NCBI RefSeq assembly: GCF_027620315.1
Contig: NZ_JAPNNL010000035.1
Location: forward strand, 1 to 47,496
Direction: 5' to 3'
DNA length: 47,496 bases
From: Nonomuraea corallina
GTDB taxonomy: Bacteria; Actinomycetota; Actinomycetes; Streptosporangiales; Streptosporangiaceae
Shown: piece after piece, positions 1-6,632 of the stretch
Layout of the letters: each line of letters begins with the position of its first letter
How positions within the stretch are numbered: position 1 is the stretch's first letter
Made by a program: the position numbers and the translations under genes
Notes under the pieces: model-generated
What the model saw: only the letters and a program-made list of their open reading frames with translations
Databases searched by the model: none
What the model was told of the DNA's origin: nothing

Positions 1-963
1 GCGCTGGCGGCGGCGCTCTACCCGCGCGGGCACCGTGACCTCAGCGGGCTGGCCGTCGAGCGGTTCACCACCCTGGACGGGCAGGCGTGGGCGCTGGCGG
101 GCGCGGCCGGGCAGCTCTGGTATCTGATTGTCGGCACGTGGGGGCTGGCCGGCGTCGGCCTGGCCGCGGCCGCGGTGGTCGCCGCGCGCCGGGGCGGGCC
201 GTTCGCGCTGCGGGTGACGGCGGCGACGCTGCTGGCCACCACGCTCGGCATCGCGTACGCGTCCTCGGCGGCGCTGCCGGACGAACACCGGGTCGGCAAC
301 CACGCCTACGGGCGCTACCTGGCGTGCGTGGCCGTCGTGTGGCTGCTGGCGGGGCTGGTCGCGCTGGTGCGCGCCCGCCGGGCCGCCGTCCTGCGGTACG
401 CGGCCGCGTCGGCGGGGCTGGCCGCGGTGACGGGCGGGATCGCCGCCTGGTACGCCGGGGACCGGCTGCGCAGCGACGTCTTCATCGCCTTCGACTTCCC
501 GGAGACGTCGTTCCTCAGCGGGGTACGCGACGCCCTCGACATGCCGGGGGCCTCGGCCGTCGCCGCGGCGTTCCTGGCGTGTCTGACCGCCGCCGCCTGC
601 CTGCCGCGCGGCAGAGCCATGGGGGTGGCGGCCGTGCTGGCGGCGATCCACCTGGCCTTCGTCGCCTACCTGGCGCCGGTGACCCCCTCGGGAGGGGACG
701 GGCTGCCCGCGCCGGAGGCCGGCGGGCGGGTGGCCGCGGACCGGCGGGTCCCGTGGCCGATCGTGCTGCCGCTCGCCCACAAGGTCTGGTGGACCGAGCT
801 GGAGCGCTACGACGGCGCCCTCCAGGGGCCGCCGCCCGGCGCGTGCACGGCGGTCGTGCCCGGCACCGCCGGCCCGCCTCCGGCCGGCTGGTCCGTCACC
901 GGCGAGGGCCGCGGCTGGACCACCTGGAGCGCCGCCTCCTGCGAATCACGCCCGCGCTCCTGA
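1..963 (+). CDS. C-terminal part of an uncharacterised multi-pass membrane protein (5' end outside window)
   Basis: The reading frame is open from base 1 to a TGA at 961-963, giving about 320 residues without a start, so the gene begins before the window. The visible part has several hydrophobic stretches rich in Ala, Val and Leu (around residues 40-60, 75-95, 100-120, 130-150, 185-205 and 210-225), then a soluble tail of about 90 residues that contains Trp-rich segments. The layout of membrane helices followed by a small C-terminal extracytoplasmic domain recalls actinobacterial glycosyltransferase-like membrane proteins. I see no catalytic motif that would settle this, so no function is assigned. 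Third codon positions are strongly G/C, as expected for a real gene here. Confidence 0.7.
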   Translation, partial: ALAAALYPRGHRDLSGLAVERFTTLDGQAWALAGAAGQLWYLIVGTWGLAGVGLAAAAVVAARRGGPFALRVTAATLLATTLGIAYASSAALPDEHRVGNHAYGRYLACVAVVWLLAGLVALVRARRAAVLRYAAASAGLAAVTGGIAAWYAGDRLRSDVFIAFDFPETSFLSGVRDALDMPGASAVAAAFLACLTAAACLPRGRAMGVAAVLAAIHLAFVAYLAPVTPSGGDGLPAPEAGGRVAADRRVPWPIVLPLAHKVWWTELERYDGALQGPPPGACTAVVPGTAGPPPAGWSVTGEGRGWTTWSAASCESRPRS

Positions 964-1161
964 GGCCGGCCCCTGGCGGCGAGCGTCACGGCTCCGCCGG
1001 TGGGCCGCCTCCAGGCTCGCCCGCGTCACCCGCAGCAGCTCGGCCACCGGCTCCCCGGGCCGCCCGGCGACCAGCTCGCGGGCCCGACGCATGCGCTCCG
1101 GCCCGTCATGGAAGATCACGTCCTCCTCGCCGGCGAAGTGACCGAAGAAGGTACGCGCCGG
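946..1161 (-). pseudogene. Remnant of a TetR-family transcriptional regulator (3' part only)
   Basis: On the minus strand an open frame ends at a TGA at 946-948 and reads through about 70 codons. Its beginning reads [15 protein letters not shown], which matches the recognition helix and the following segment of the TetR DNA-binding domain. Residues resembling the first ligand-domain helix follow ([12 protein letters not shown]). Upstream of about 1161 the similarity stops, no start codon is available, and the frame runs into the P450 gene region. The first half of the HTH and most of the ligand-binding domain (about 120 residues) are missing. The end overlaps the upstream membrane-protein gene by 18 bases. 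This looks like a degraded gene, perhaps the former regulator of the adjacent P450 pair. Confidence 0.6.
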
Positions 1162-1196
1162 TTTCGCGGGGCGCCGCCACGGAGAGGGGGACGAGC

Positions 1197-2396
1197 ATGA
1201 CCGGTCTGACGATGAGCACCGAGCGGGAACGCCCGTTCGACCCGCCCGACACCTACGCGCGGCTCCGGGAGCGCGGCACCGTGCACCGCATGCGGTTCGC
1301 CGACGGCCACGAGGGCTGGCTCGTCACCGGCCACGCGGCCGCCCGCGCGGTACTGGCCGACTCGCGTTTCAGCAACCGTCCCGAGCTGGCCCACCCGCCC
1401 CTCGCGGCCCGTGCCGGCCTCACCGAGGAGATCCGCAGCCAGGAGTTCAAGCTGCCGCCGGGCTTCTTCCTGCGCACCGACGCGCCCGAGCACACCCGCT
1501 ACCGCAGGCTGCTCACCGGGCAGTTCACCGTGCGCCGGATGAAAGGGCTGGAGGCCAGGATCCTGGAGATCACCGAGGCCCGGCTGGACGCGATGGAGGC
1601 CGCGGAGCCGCCGGTCGACCTGGTCGACGCCTTCGCGCTGCCCATCCCGTCACTGGTCATCTGCGAGCTGCTCGGCGTCCCGTACGAGGAGAGGGCGGCC
1701 TTCCAGGACGACACCAAGGTGATGCTGTCCCTGGAGGCGAAGGCCGACGAGGCGCTCGCGGCGATCGGCCACGTCTTCGCCTACCTGAACGGGCTCATCC
1801 CGCGCAAGCGCGAGCACCCGGGTGACGACCTGCTCAGCGGCCTCATCGAGGGCGGCGAGCTGTCCGACGACGAGCTGGCCGGCGTCGCGTTCCTGCTGCT
1901 GGTCGCCGGGCACGAGACCACCGCCAACATGCTCGGCCTCGGCACCTACGCGCTGCTCGCCGACCCCGTCCAGCTCGCCGCGCTGCGCGACGACCCGTCG
2001 CTGATCGACAACGCCGTCGAGGAGCTGCTCCGCCACCTGTCCATCGTGCACGTCGGCCCGGTCAGGGCGGCCCTGGAGGACGTCGAGGTCGACGGTCACC
2101 TGATCAGGAAGGGCGAGTCCGTCGCCCTGCACCTGCCGGTGATCAACCGCGACCCGGCGAAGTTCCCCGGCGGCGACGCGCTCGACCTCACCCGGTCCGC
2201 GACCGGCCACCTCGCCTTCGGCCACGGCATCCACCAGTGCCTGGGCCAGCAGCTCGCCCGCTCGGAGATGCGGATCGCGTTCGCCGCGCTGCTGCGCCGC
2301 TTCCCCGGCCTGCGACTGGCGGTGCCGGCCGACGAGGTGCCGCTGCGGACCGACATGGGCGTCTACGGCGTGCACCGGCTGCCGGTCACCTGGTAA
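1197..2396 (+). CDS. Cytochrome P450
   Basis: Encodes 399 residues, the usual size of a soluble bacterial P450 (heme monooxygenase). Visible motifs are the I-helix oxygen-binding segment AGHETT at about 237-242, the ExxR pair E276/R279, and the heme loop [10 protein letters not shown] with the proximal Cys at 348. The ATG at 1197 is preceded by a purine-rich GGAGAGGGGG. A second ATG five codons on (1212) is possible. The open frame extends far upstream only because of the high GC content. The next gene is a ferredoxin 10 bases downstream, so the two likely form an electron-transfer pair needing an external ferredoxin reductase. The style is that of CYP105/CYP107-like actinomycete enzymes, but the substrate cannot be deduced and no biosynthetic cluster surrounds it. 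Confidence 0.95.
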   Translation: MTGLTMSTERERPFDPPDTYARLRERGTVHRMRFADGHEGWLVTGHAAARAVLADSRFSNRPELAHPPLAARAGLTEEIRSQEFKLPPGFFLRTDAPEHTRYRRLLTGQFTVRRMKGLEARILEITEARLDAMEAAEPPVDLVDAFALPIPSLVICELLGVPYEERAAFQDDTKVMLSLEAKADEALAAIGHVFAYLNGLIPRKREHPGDDLLSGLIEGGELSDDELAGVAFLLLVAGHETTANMLGLGTYALLADPVQLAALRDDPSLIDNAVEELLRHLSIVHVGPVRAALEDVEVDGHLIRKGESVALHLPVINRDPAKFPGGDALDLTRSATGHLAFGHGIHQCLGQQLARSEMRIAFAALLRRFPGLRLAVPADEVPLRTDMGVYGVHRLPVTW

Positions 2397-2406
2397 GCAG
2401 GGTGCC

Positions 2407-2598
2407 ATGAGGATCGAGGCCGACACGACGGTGTGCATCGGCGCGGGGATGTGCGCCCTGACCCTGCCCGAGGTGTTCGATCAGAGCGAGGACGACGGCA
2501 CCGTCCTGCTCCTGATGCCCGTCCCGCCCGCCGGACTGGAGGAGAAGGCCCGCCGGGCCGTCACGCTGTGCCCCTCGGGCGCGCTCACGGTCACGTGA
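2407..2598 (+). CDS. [3Fe-4S] ferredoxin, P450 redox partner
   Basis: A 63-residue ferredoxin with Cys10, Cys16 and Cys55-Pro. The position usually held by a fourth cysteine is not Cys, which is the pattern of the single [3Fe-4S] ferredoxins that serve actinomycete P450s. It starts 10 bases after the P450 stop and is probably cotranscribed. It should carry electrons from a reductase encoded elsewhere to the P450. Its end overlaps the end of the convergent methyltransferase remnant by 8 bases. Confidence 0.92.
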   Translation: MRIEADTTVCIGAGMCALTLPEVFDQSEDDGTVLLLMPVPPAGLEEKARRAVTLCPSGALTVT

Positions 2599-3044
2599 GG
2601 ACGTAGACGCGGGTCGTGCCGAACACGTCGTCACCCGACCGGCGCCGCACCGTGCGCACGTGACGGAAACGCCCGGTGCCGAGCAGGTACGCCTCCTCGA
2701 CGGGATTGAAGTAGACCACGGTGACCGGGCGCGGGCTGCGGTCGGCCGAGGCGATCAGCCGGTCCACGGCGGCGGCGAAGACGCTCCCGCGGAACGGGTT
2801 GTCAAGGAACACTGTGGGCGGGGGAGTAGTAGACCCGTTCGGGGTGGTCGAGTCCGAACTCGCTCAGGTCGGCGAACTCCGCCGTGTCGACCCCGTACCG
2901 TCGGTCGTACACCAGTAGCGCCAGGCTCTGCCGCAACCCTCGCAGGGTGAGCGGCCCGCCCAGGTGCAGGAGGTCCGTGAGAGGTTCGCGGGGGAGCGGG
3001 AGAGTGTTCGTGAGTGGTGCGCGGGGGCGGGCGGGAGCGTCCAT
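2591..3044 (-). pseudogene. Internally deleted and frameshifted SAM-dependent methyltransferase-like gene
   Basis: Two minus-strand pieces in different frames look like the two ends of one protein. The N-terminal piece (about 2981 down to 2802) contains LRQSLALLVYDRRYGVDTAE and ends at an early stop. The C-terminal piece (about 2827 down to 2591) contains TVFLDNPFRG and TVVYFNPVEEAYLLGTG, typical of the last strands of small Rossmann-fold methyltransferases in which an NPF motif follows the glycine-rich core. The whole SAM-binding middle, roughly 100 or more residues, is absent and the junction near 2815-2827 shifts frame. The only ATG in frame (3042-3044) lies inside a 33-base tandem repeat. 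Family assignment is from remembered motif order, so it is moderately sure; that the gene is broken is clearer. Confidence 0.55.
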
Positions 3045-3102
3045 GAGGGGCCCCCGGGAGAGCGCGAGAGTGTTCGTGACGCGTTCAAGGGAGAGCGCGG
3101 GG
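2973..3102. repeat. Degenerate 33-base tandem repeat, four units
   Basis: Four adjacent units lie at 2973-3003 (31 bases), 3004-3036, 3037-3069 and 3070-3102 (33 bases each). Each opens with a variant of GTGTTCGTGA and closes with a variant of GGGAGAGCGCGAGA. Read on the minus strand they encode an 11-residue repeat of the type PLTNTLPLPRE directly upstream of the methyltransferase remnant. The length is a multiple of three, so expansion would not shift that frame. Confidence 0.7.
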
Positions 3103-3154
3103 CTGGTCGGGGCCTGCCGGCAAGGGGGCGCCGGAGCCGTGTCCGCCCGGCCGG

Positions 3155-3538
3155 TCATCCGGGCCGGCCGGCGAGTTCGCGGTTGACCCGGGCGGCCACC
3201 CGGTTGGCCCGCCACCCGATGAGCGTCAGCCCGCCCACGAGCAGCCCGGCCTGTGCCACGACCGCCGCCACCTGGACGCCTTCCGCCAGCCCGAACGCCG
3301 ACTCCGCCCCGGCCGAGACCACCAGCACCCCCGCGACGGCGCCGGCCAGCCTCCGCATCGGCGCCCTGGCCCAGGCGTGCGCCGCGTCCCAGGCCGCGCG
3401 AGAGGCGAGCGTCTCGCGCGTGCGCAACCCTGCCAGGCCGTTGCGGCCGTCGACGTTGCCGGACTCGTCATGGAAGGGGATGAGGAGCAGCAGCAGTACC
3501 GGGACGGTGAGGATCGCGCTGATCAGGATCGGTCCCAT
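3155..3538 (-). CDS. SdpI-like small membrane protein
   Basis: Encodes 127 residues from the ATG at 3536-3538; a GTG at 3554-3556 would add six. The protein has a hydrophobic N-terminal helix (about 2-22), then the segment NGLAGLRTRETLASRAAWDAAH, and two further hydrophobic helices near 65-85 and 88-108. The order helix, N-x-x-x-G-x-R-T with a following conserved Trp, helix, helix fits the SdpI (DUF2200s-type) immunity/signalling membrane family of actinobacteria. No sdpC toxin-like gene is visible nearby, so a role in toxin immunity is not supported here. The upstream region is the divergent SOS-type promoter. Confidence 0.65.
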   Translation of the reverse strand: MGPILISAILTVPVLLLLLIPFHDESGNVDGRNGLAGLRTRETLASRAAWDAAHAWARAPMRRLAGAVAGVLVVSAGAESAFGLAEGVQVAAVVAQAGLLVGGLTLIGWRANRVAARVNRELAGRPG

Positions 3539-3647
3539 GCCCGCCAGCGTAGCCACGGCCGCTGATCATGGGAACGCCGCGCGACACGCCGGTGCGGGAA
3601 CCGCCGGGGCCGCGAAGGCCCAGCCAGGCCCGCCTGCGACATGGTCA

Positions 3648-3663
3648 TCGAACCTGTGTTCGT
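3648..3663. promoter_or_regulatory. LexA (SOS) box 1
   Basis: The sequence is TCGAAC-CTGT-GTTCGT. It matches the actinobacterial/Gram-positive SOS box TCGAAC-N4-GTTCGA at every fixed position but the last. It lies just upstream of the -35 of the promoter at 3672-3700. Confidence 0.75.
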
Positions 3664-3671
3664 GGAACAGG

Positions 3672-3700
3672 TTGACACCGAACGTGATCGAAATTATGTT
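3672..3700 (+). promoter_or_regulatory. Strong sigma-70-type promoter overlapped by SOS box 2
   Basis: TTGACA at 3672-3677, a 17-base spacer and TATGTT at 3695-3700 make a near-consensus housekeeping promoter pointing right, towards the HEPN-domain gene. The second LexA box covers the spacer end and the -10, so LexA binding should block RNA polymerase. Transcription should start near 3706-3708, giving a leader of about 265 bases. Confidence 0.7.
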
Positions 3701-3703
3701 CGA
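3688..3703. promoter_or_regulatory. LexA (SOS) box 2
   Basis: The sequence is TCGAAA-TTAT-GTTCGA, with one departure (A for C) from TCGAAC-N4-GTTCGA. It begins exactly 40 bases after box 1, about four helical turns, which would allow two LexA dimers on the same DNA face. Confidence 0.72.
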
Positions 3704-3970
3704 CCATGTGACGTGAGGCTCGCGGCTCACGTCGAAGGACCTGGTCGCGGGCCACGCGCTTCCCCCAAGCGCCGACCCGCGGTCAGGCTCCGAAGGGCGA
3801 AGGACGCGTCCTCGTCGTCGGCGGAGACGAGCGGGCGCGTCCTGGCCGGACGGGGAGAGGGGAAGCTCCTCGTCCGGCCTGCCCGGCGGAAATGTCGGTG
3901 GGGTCTGCGATCGTTGGCCCTACTGGTGGAAACGCCGGGAGTCGCCCACGACTCTCAGGAGGTGAGCAAG
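3704..3970 (+). other. Structured 5' leader before the HEPN-domain gene
   Basis: This stretch of 267 bases has no convincing gene of its own. It holds three hairpins. The first, next to the expected transcription start, pairs GACGTGAG (3710-3717) with CTCACGTC (3726-3733). The second pairs 3844-3857 with 3866-3879 over 14 base pairs (one G-U) around an 8-base loop, and is strong enough to act as a terminator although no T-run follows. The third pairs GAGTCG (3939-3944) with CGACTC (3949-3954), three bases before the AGGAGG ribosome site at 3957-3962. The reading frame of the HEPN gene stays open through the leader, but codon use there is not gene-like. Confidence 0.5.
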
Positions 3971-4417
3971 ATGGCACCACGGCCCAGAGACACGCCCGGG
4001 CCCCGGCTGTCGCCTGCGGCTCGGGCACACCTGACGGATTCACGTTCCTGCCTGGCGGAGGCCGCGACGGCTCGCAGTCCGGCGTCGCGCTACGTGTCGG
4101 CCCACCTGGCCGCCCTGCGCGCCGCGGCGGCGATCCTGGCCGTCCGTCCGCAGCCCACGCAGGGCCGCAGGCGCCGCCTGCGCAGCGCGTGGGAGCTGCT
4201 GCCCGAGGCCGAGCCCTCGCTCGCCGAGTGGGCGGCCTACTTCGCGGCCAGTGCGGCCAAGCGCGCCGCCGCCGAGGCCGGCATGGTCCGTGGCGTCACC
4301 GCCGCGGACGCCGATGAGATCATGGCGGAGGCCGAGACCTTCGTCTGCACGATCGAGAGCATGCTGGGCGTCCCTTCCCAGCCCCAGTTGCCCGTGGACG
4401 TGCCCCTGGCGGGATGA
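3971..4417 (+). CDS. SAV_6107-type HEPN domain protein, apparently SOS-controlled
   Basis: Encodes 148 residues, all-helical in appearance. The stretch from about 25 to 135 matches the actinobacterial SAV_6107 HEPN family, with the recognisable RYVSAHLAALRAAAAIL near 40-56 and SLAEWAAYFAASAAKRAA near 83-100. R40 and H45 form an R-x4-H pair, the spacing of the HEPN ribonuclease active site (R-x4-6-H), though whether this pair is catalytic in this family is not known to me. The ATG at 3971 has a full-strength AGGAGG at 3957-3962; a GTG at 3962 overlaps that site and is less likely. The only promoter in sight carries two LexA boxes. No partner antitoxin or nucleotidyltransferase gene is adjacent. 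The function is unknown. Confidence 0.85.
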   Translation: MAPRPRDTPGPRLSPAARAHLTDSRSCLAEAATARSPASRYVSAHLAALRAAAAILAVRPQPTQGRRRRLRSAWELLPEAEPSLAEWAAYFAASAAKRAAAEAGMVRGVTAADADEIMAEAETFVCTIESMLGVPSQPQLPVDVPLAG

Positions 4418-4895
4418 CATCCCATCCATCCCCCACGAGCGCCCCGGTCTCCCCGCCGCCCCCGATCTCACCGGAGGAGACGTGACGGGGCCAGGCGCCG
4501 GCCGCCGCGGCGGTCACCGCGCCGATGGGATGTCCGCCGCTCTTCACGTCAGGCGGTTGAGCGTCTCTCACCGCCGACCGCCGCTCCCGCACGGCCTCAG
4601 GCCGCGCACCCTATCTGACGCCGATCGCCTGTCTCGCCGGTCCGCGCAGAGGTGTGAGAAGCCGACCAGAGGCTCGGAGCCGGCCTGCGGAGCCGTCAGG
4701 GCCGCTCACGGGATAAGTGCTTGGGCCCGGCCCGCGAGCCGTCCCGGAGGTCGGCGGTGTCGCCCGCGAGTCAGGGGTGAGTGAGGGGCTGCTTGAATTA
4801 TCAAATACCGGTTTTCCGGTATAAGTCCCCGCGCGGTTTGGGCCCCCGGTGAAATGTCTGATGTGGGGGTGTTTCGGGGTTCTGTCAGAAGCAAG
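4418..4895. other. Gene-poor stretch between the HEPN gene and the bldD terminator
   Basis: About 480 bases with no convincing gene. A GTG frame at 4482-4784 follows a good ribosome site, but its codon use and Arg-rich product look random. The only clear structure is the AT-rich double palindrome at 4793-4822. Everything else is ordinary GC-rich spacer. Confidence 0.5.
4793..4822. repeat. Two adjacent AT-rich palindromes
   Basis: TTGA-ATTA-TCAA (4793-4804) is followed immediately by ATACCGG (4805-4811), TTTT and CCGGTAT (4816-4822), a perfect 7-base inverted repeat. This is the most AT-rich patch for kilobases around. It could be an operator or part of a promoter; no gene is positioned to show which. 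Confidence 0.5.
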
Positions 4896-4927
4896 CGAGG
4901 GACGCGCCCCCATGGGCGCGCCCCTCG
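4896..4927. terminator. Bidirectional hairpin terminator after bldD
   Basis: CGAGGGACGCGCCC (4896-4909) and GGGCGCGCCCCTCG (4914-4927) pair with one mismatched position around the loop CCAT. It sits 24 bases beyond the bldD stop codon. Like many actinobacterial terminators it lacks a long T-run. Confidence 0.65.
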
Positions 4928-4951
4928 TCGATGCGGTGCGGGGAACCGAGG

Positions 4952-5446
4952 TCAGAAGGTCTCGACGGCCCGGCGGGCCTCGGCGTCGAGGACGCCCCAG
5001 CTGATCAGCTCTTCGGTGAGCTCACTCGGCGACTTGTCATAGATCACGGCCAGCGAGCGGAGGTCCTCCTGGCGGATCGACAGCACCTTGCCGTTGTAGT
5101 CACCCCGCTGGCTCTGGATGGTGGCGGCGTAACGGGCCAGCGCACCCGCCTTCTCCTTCGGCAGCGCGGCCAGCCGCTCCAGGTCGATCACAAGCTTGGG
5201 CGTCGGCCCGAGCGGGCTCGGCGCGGCGCCGCCGGGCAGCAGCTCGGAGACGGGCACCCCGTAGAAGTCGGCAAGCTCGGCAAGCTTCTGCACCGTGACC
5301 GCACGGTCGCCACGCTCGTACGAGCCCACGACCACGGCCTTCCACCTGCCGCGCGACTTCTCCTCGACCCCGTGCAGGGACAGGCCCTGCTGGGTGCGGA
5401 TCGCGCGGAGTCGTGCACCCAGCGACTTTGCGTACTCAGACGGCAT
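4952..5446 (-). CDS. bldD: Developmental master regulator BldD (c-di-GMP-responsive repressor)
   Basis: Encodes 164 residues. Residues 1-75 form a Xre/Cro-type helix-turn-helix (about 14-70) nearly as in Streptomyces BldD, with RGRWKAVVVGSYERGDR at 32-48. The C-terminal domain carries the cyclic-di-GMP signature RGD at 114-116, eight residues, then RQED at 125-128; Streptomyces has RQDD, a conservative change. BldD dimers held together by tetrameric c-di-GMP repress sporulation genes in filamentous actinomycetes. The ATG at 5444-5446 is chosen because the family begins there; the frame stays open about 33 codons further upstream without similarity. In Streptomyces bldD lies directly beside pyrR, whereas here three other genes lie between them. 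Confidence 0.96.
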   Translation of the reverse strand: MPSEYAKSLGARLRAIRTQQGLSLHGVEEKSRGRWKAVVVGSYERGDRAVTVQKLAELADFYGVPVSELLPGGAAPSPLGPTPKLVIDLERLAALPKEKAGALARYAATIQSQRGDYNGKVLSIRQEDLRSLAVIYDKSPSELTEELISWGVLDAEARRAVETF

Positions 5447-5765
5447 CGTGTGGCCCCCCGGCTCCTCGTATCTATAGCTCTCAGTAGATTGTGCTCCCTT
5501 GCGGCGAATGCCCGCGCCACCGGGGGTCCGATGCCGGTGAGGCACCCATCGGTGGCGATGGCCCTGGGATTACCCAGAACGCCGCGCGGTGCTGGTTACG
5601 CACAGTGACGGTAAAGGGGTCGAAGGCTAAGGTCAAGCTGATTGGAAAAAAGATGCCGAATCCGGTCCGGTATGGAACGCCTCATAAGCCCCTCTTGTCC
5701 CTGTAGTAACTGTACTTCGTCAGAGATCGCCGAGTAACCACCATGGTTTCGGGCCAGGGATCACG
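5447..5765 (-). other. bldD upstream region with leader hairpins
   Basis: These 319 bases separate bldD from the end of the usp gene and contain no gene. In the transcribed leader are two small perfect hairpins: CCATCG/CGATGG at 5546-5561 and CTGGG-ATTA-CCCAG at 5564-5577. A run of A at 5645-5651 (T-run on the minus strand) could end the usp operon transcript, but the stem before it is weak. Confidence 0.5.
5608..5636 (-). promoter_or_regulatory. Probable bldD promoter
   Basis: On the minus strand TTGACC (5636-5631), a 17-base spacer and TACCGT (5613-5608) form a sigma-70-type promoter about 160 bases before the bldD start. The -10 overlaps AGTGAC (plus-strand 5604-5609), one half of the BldD operator type AGTGA...TCACT. 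BldD is known to repress its own gene in Streptomyces, so autoregulation is plausible, but only one half-site is evident. Confidence 0.45.
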
Positions 5766-6632
5766 TCATGGTTCGCGCGTCAGGATCATCACCGGGCAGG
5801 TCGCCGCTCGTACGATCTTGATGCTGGTGTCGCCGAGGAACACCCGCCGCAGCGGCGCGGTGTTGCTGGAGGCGCAGATGATCAGATCGCCCCGCTCCCA
5901 GGAGCCCGCCGCCATGGCCGTGGCGACGTTCCTGCCCTCGATCACCTCCACGTCCACCTGGAGGCGGCGCCGGTGCCCGCGGGCGGCGGCGGTCAGGTCG
6001 GCCATGGCCTGCCGGCGCATCCCCGCCACCATCTCCCGGCCCAGCGGGTGACGCCGGTGGCTCGCCACGACCAGGGTGACCAGCCGCAGCGGCAGGTCCA
6101 GCGCGGCCGCGATCCTGGCGGCCCCCGTGACCGCCGCGTCGCCGCCCCGCCCGCGGCGGTAGGCGACGGTCAGGCGGGTCAGCGCGCCGGGCGCGTCCTC
6201 GGCGTACCCGCGCGGGGCCAGCAGCACGGGCACAGGGGAGGAGTGCAGGAGCTGGTCGGCGGTGCTGCCCACGGAGATGCGCCCGCGCCGGCCGCGCGGC
6301 GCCGAGCCGATCACGACCACGTCCGCGCCGCGCTTGTGCGCCAGCTCCACCAGCCCGCGCCCGCTGCCCCGGTGGGTGTAGGTCAGCACCTCGGCGTCGT
6401 CGCCCACCCGCTCGCGCGCCTGCGCGAGCGTGGACCCGGCCTGCTCCTCCAGGTAGGCCGCCCACGCGCCCGCCTCCGCCCGGGCGGGCCCGGGGGTGTC
6501 CCACGCGGGCGGCTTCACGAACGCCACCTCCAGCCGGGCGCCGGTCTGCCGGGCCAGCAGCACGGCCAGCGTCAGCCCGTCGCGGCCGCGCGGCTCCGGG
6601 ACGAACCCGCTCAGCACAGACTCGATCTTCAT
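5766..6632 (-). CDS. Tandem universal stress protein
   Basis: Encodes 288 residues, two UspA-type domains (about 1-142 and 150-288). Domain 1 has the ATP-binding signature around 109-124 (G-S-x-x-R-G-R-R-G-R followed by V-G-S-T), so it should bind nucleotide. In domain 2 the matching stretch near the C-terminus (VFLGDTSIKIV) lacks the glycine-rich pattern, so it may be a non-binding partner domain. The start ATG follows the permease stop codon with no gap (TAGATG on the coding strand), so translation is probably coupled. It is the last gene of the arcC-permease-usp operon and may be a cytoplasmic sensor for that transporter or its metabolite; the role is inferred only. Confidence 0.92.
   Translation of the reverse strand: MKIESVLSGFVPEPRGRDGLTLAVLLARQTGARLEVAFVKPPAWDTPGPARAEAGAWAAYLEEQAGSTLAQARERVGDDAEVLTYTHRGSGRGLVELAHKRGADVVVIGSAPRGRRGRISVGSTADQLLHSSPVPVLLAPRGYAEDAPGALTRLTVAYRRGRGGDAAVTGAARIAAALDLPLRLVTLVVASHRRHPLGREMVAGMRRQAMADLTAAARGHRRRLQVDVEVIEGRNVATAMAAGSWERGDLIICASSNTAPLRRVFLGDTSIKIVRAATCPVMILTREP

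Noticed and set aside
87-1196. Upstream extension of the P450 frame
   Set aside because: The extra 370 codons are out of phase with the real membrane-protein gene and Arg/Gly-rich; family length and a ribosome site point to 1197.
4482-4784. GTG-started frame of 100 codons after a GGAGGAG ribosome-like site
   Set aside because: Third codon positions are not G/C-biased as in neighbouring genes, the product is Arg-rich without any pattern, and no homologous family is recognisable.
5447-5545. 33-residue N-terminal extension of BldD
   Set aside because: The BldD family starts at the ATG 5444-5446 and the extension has no similarity; the inferred promoter is compatible with the shorter form.
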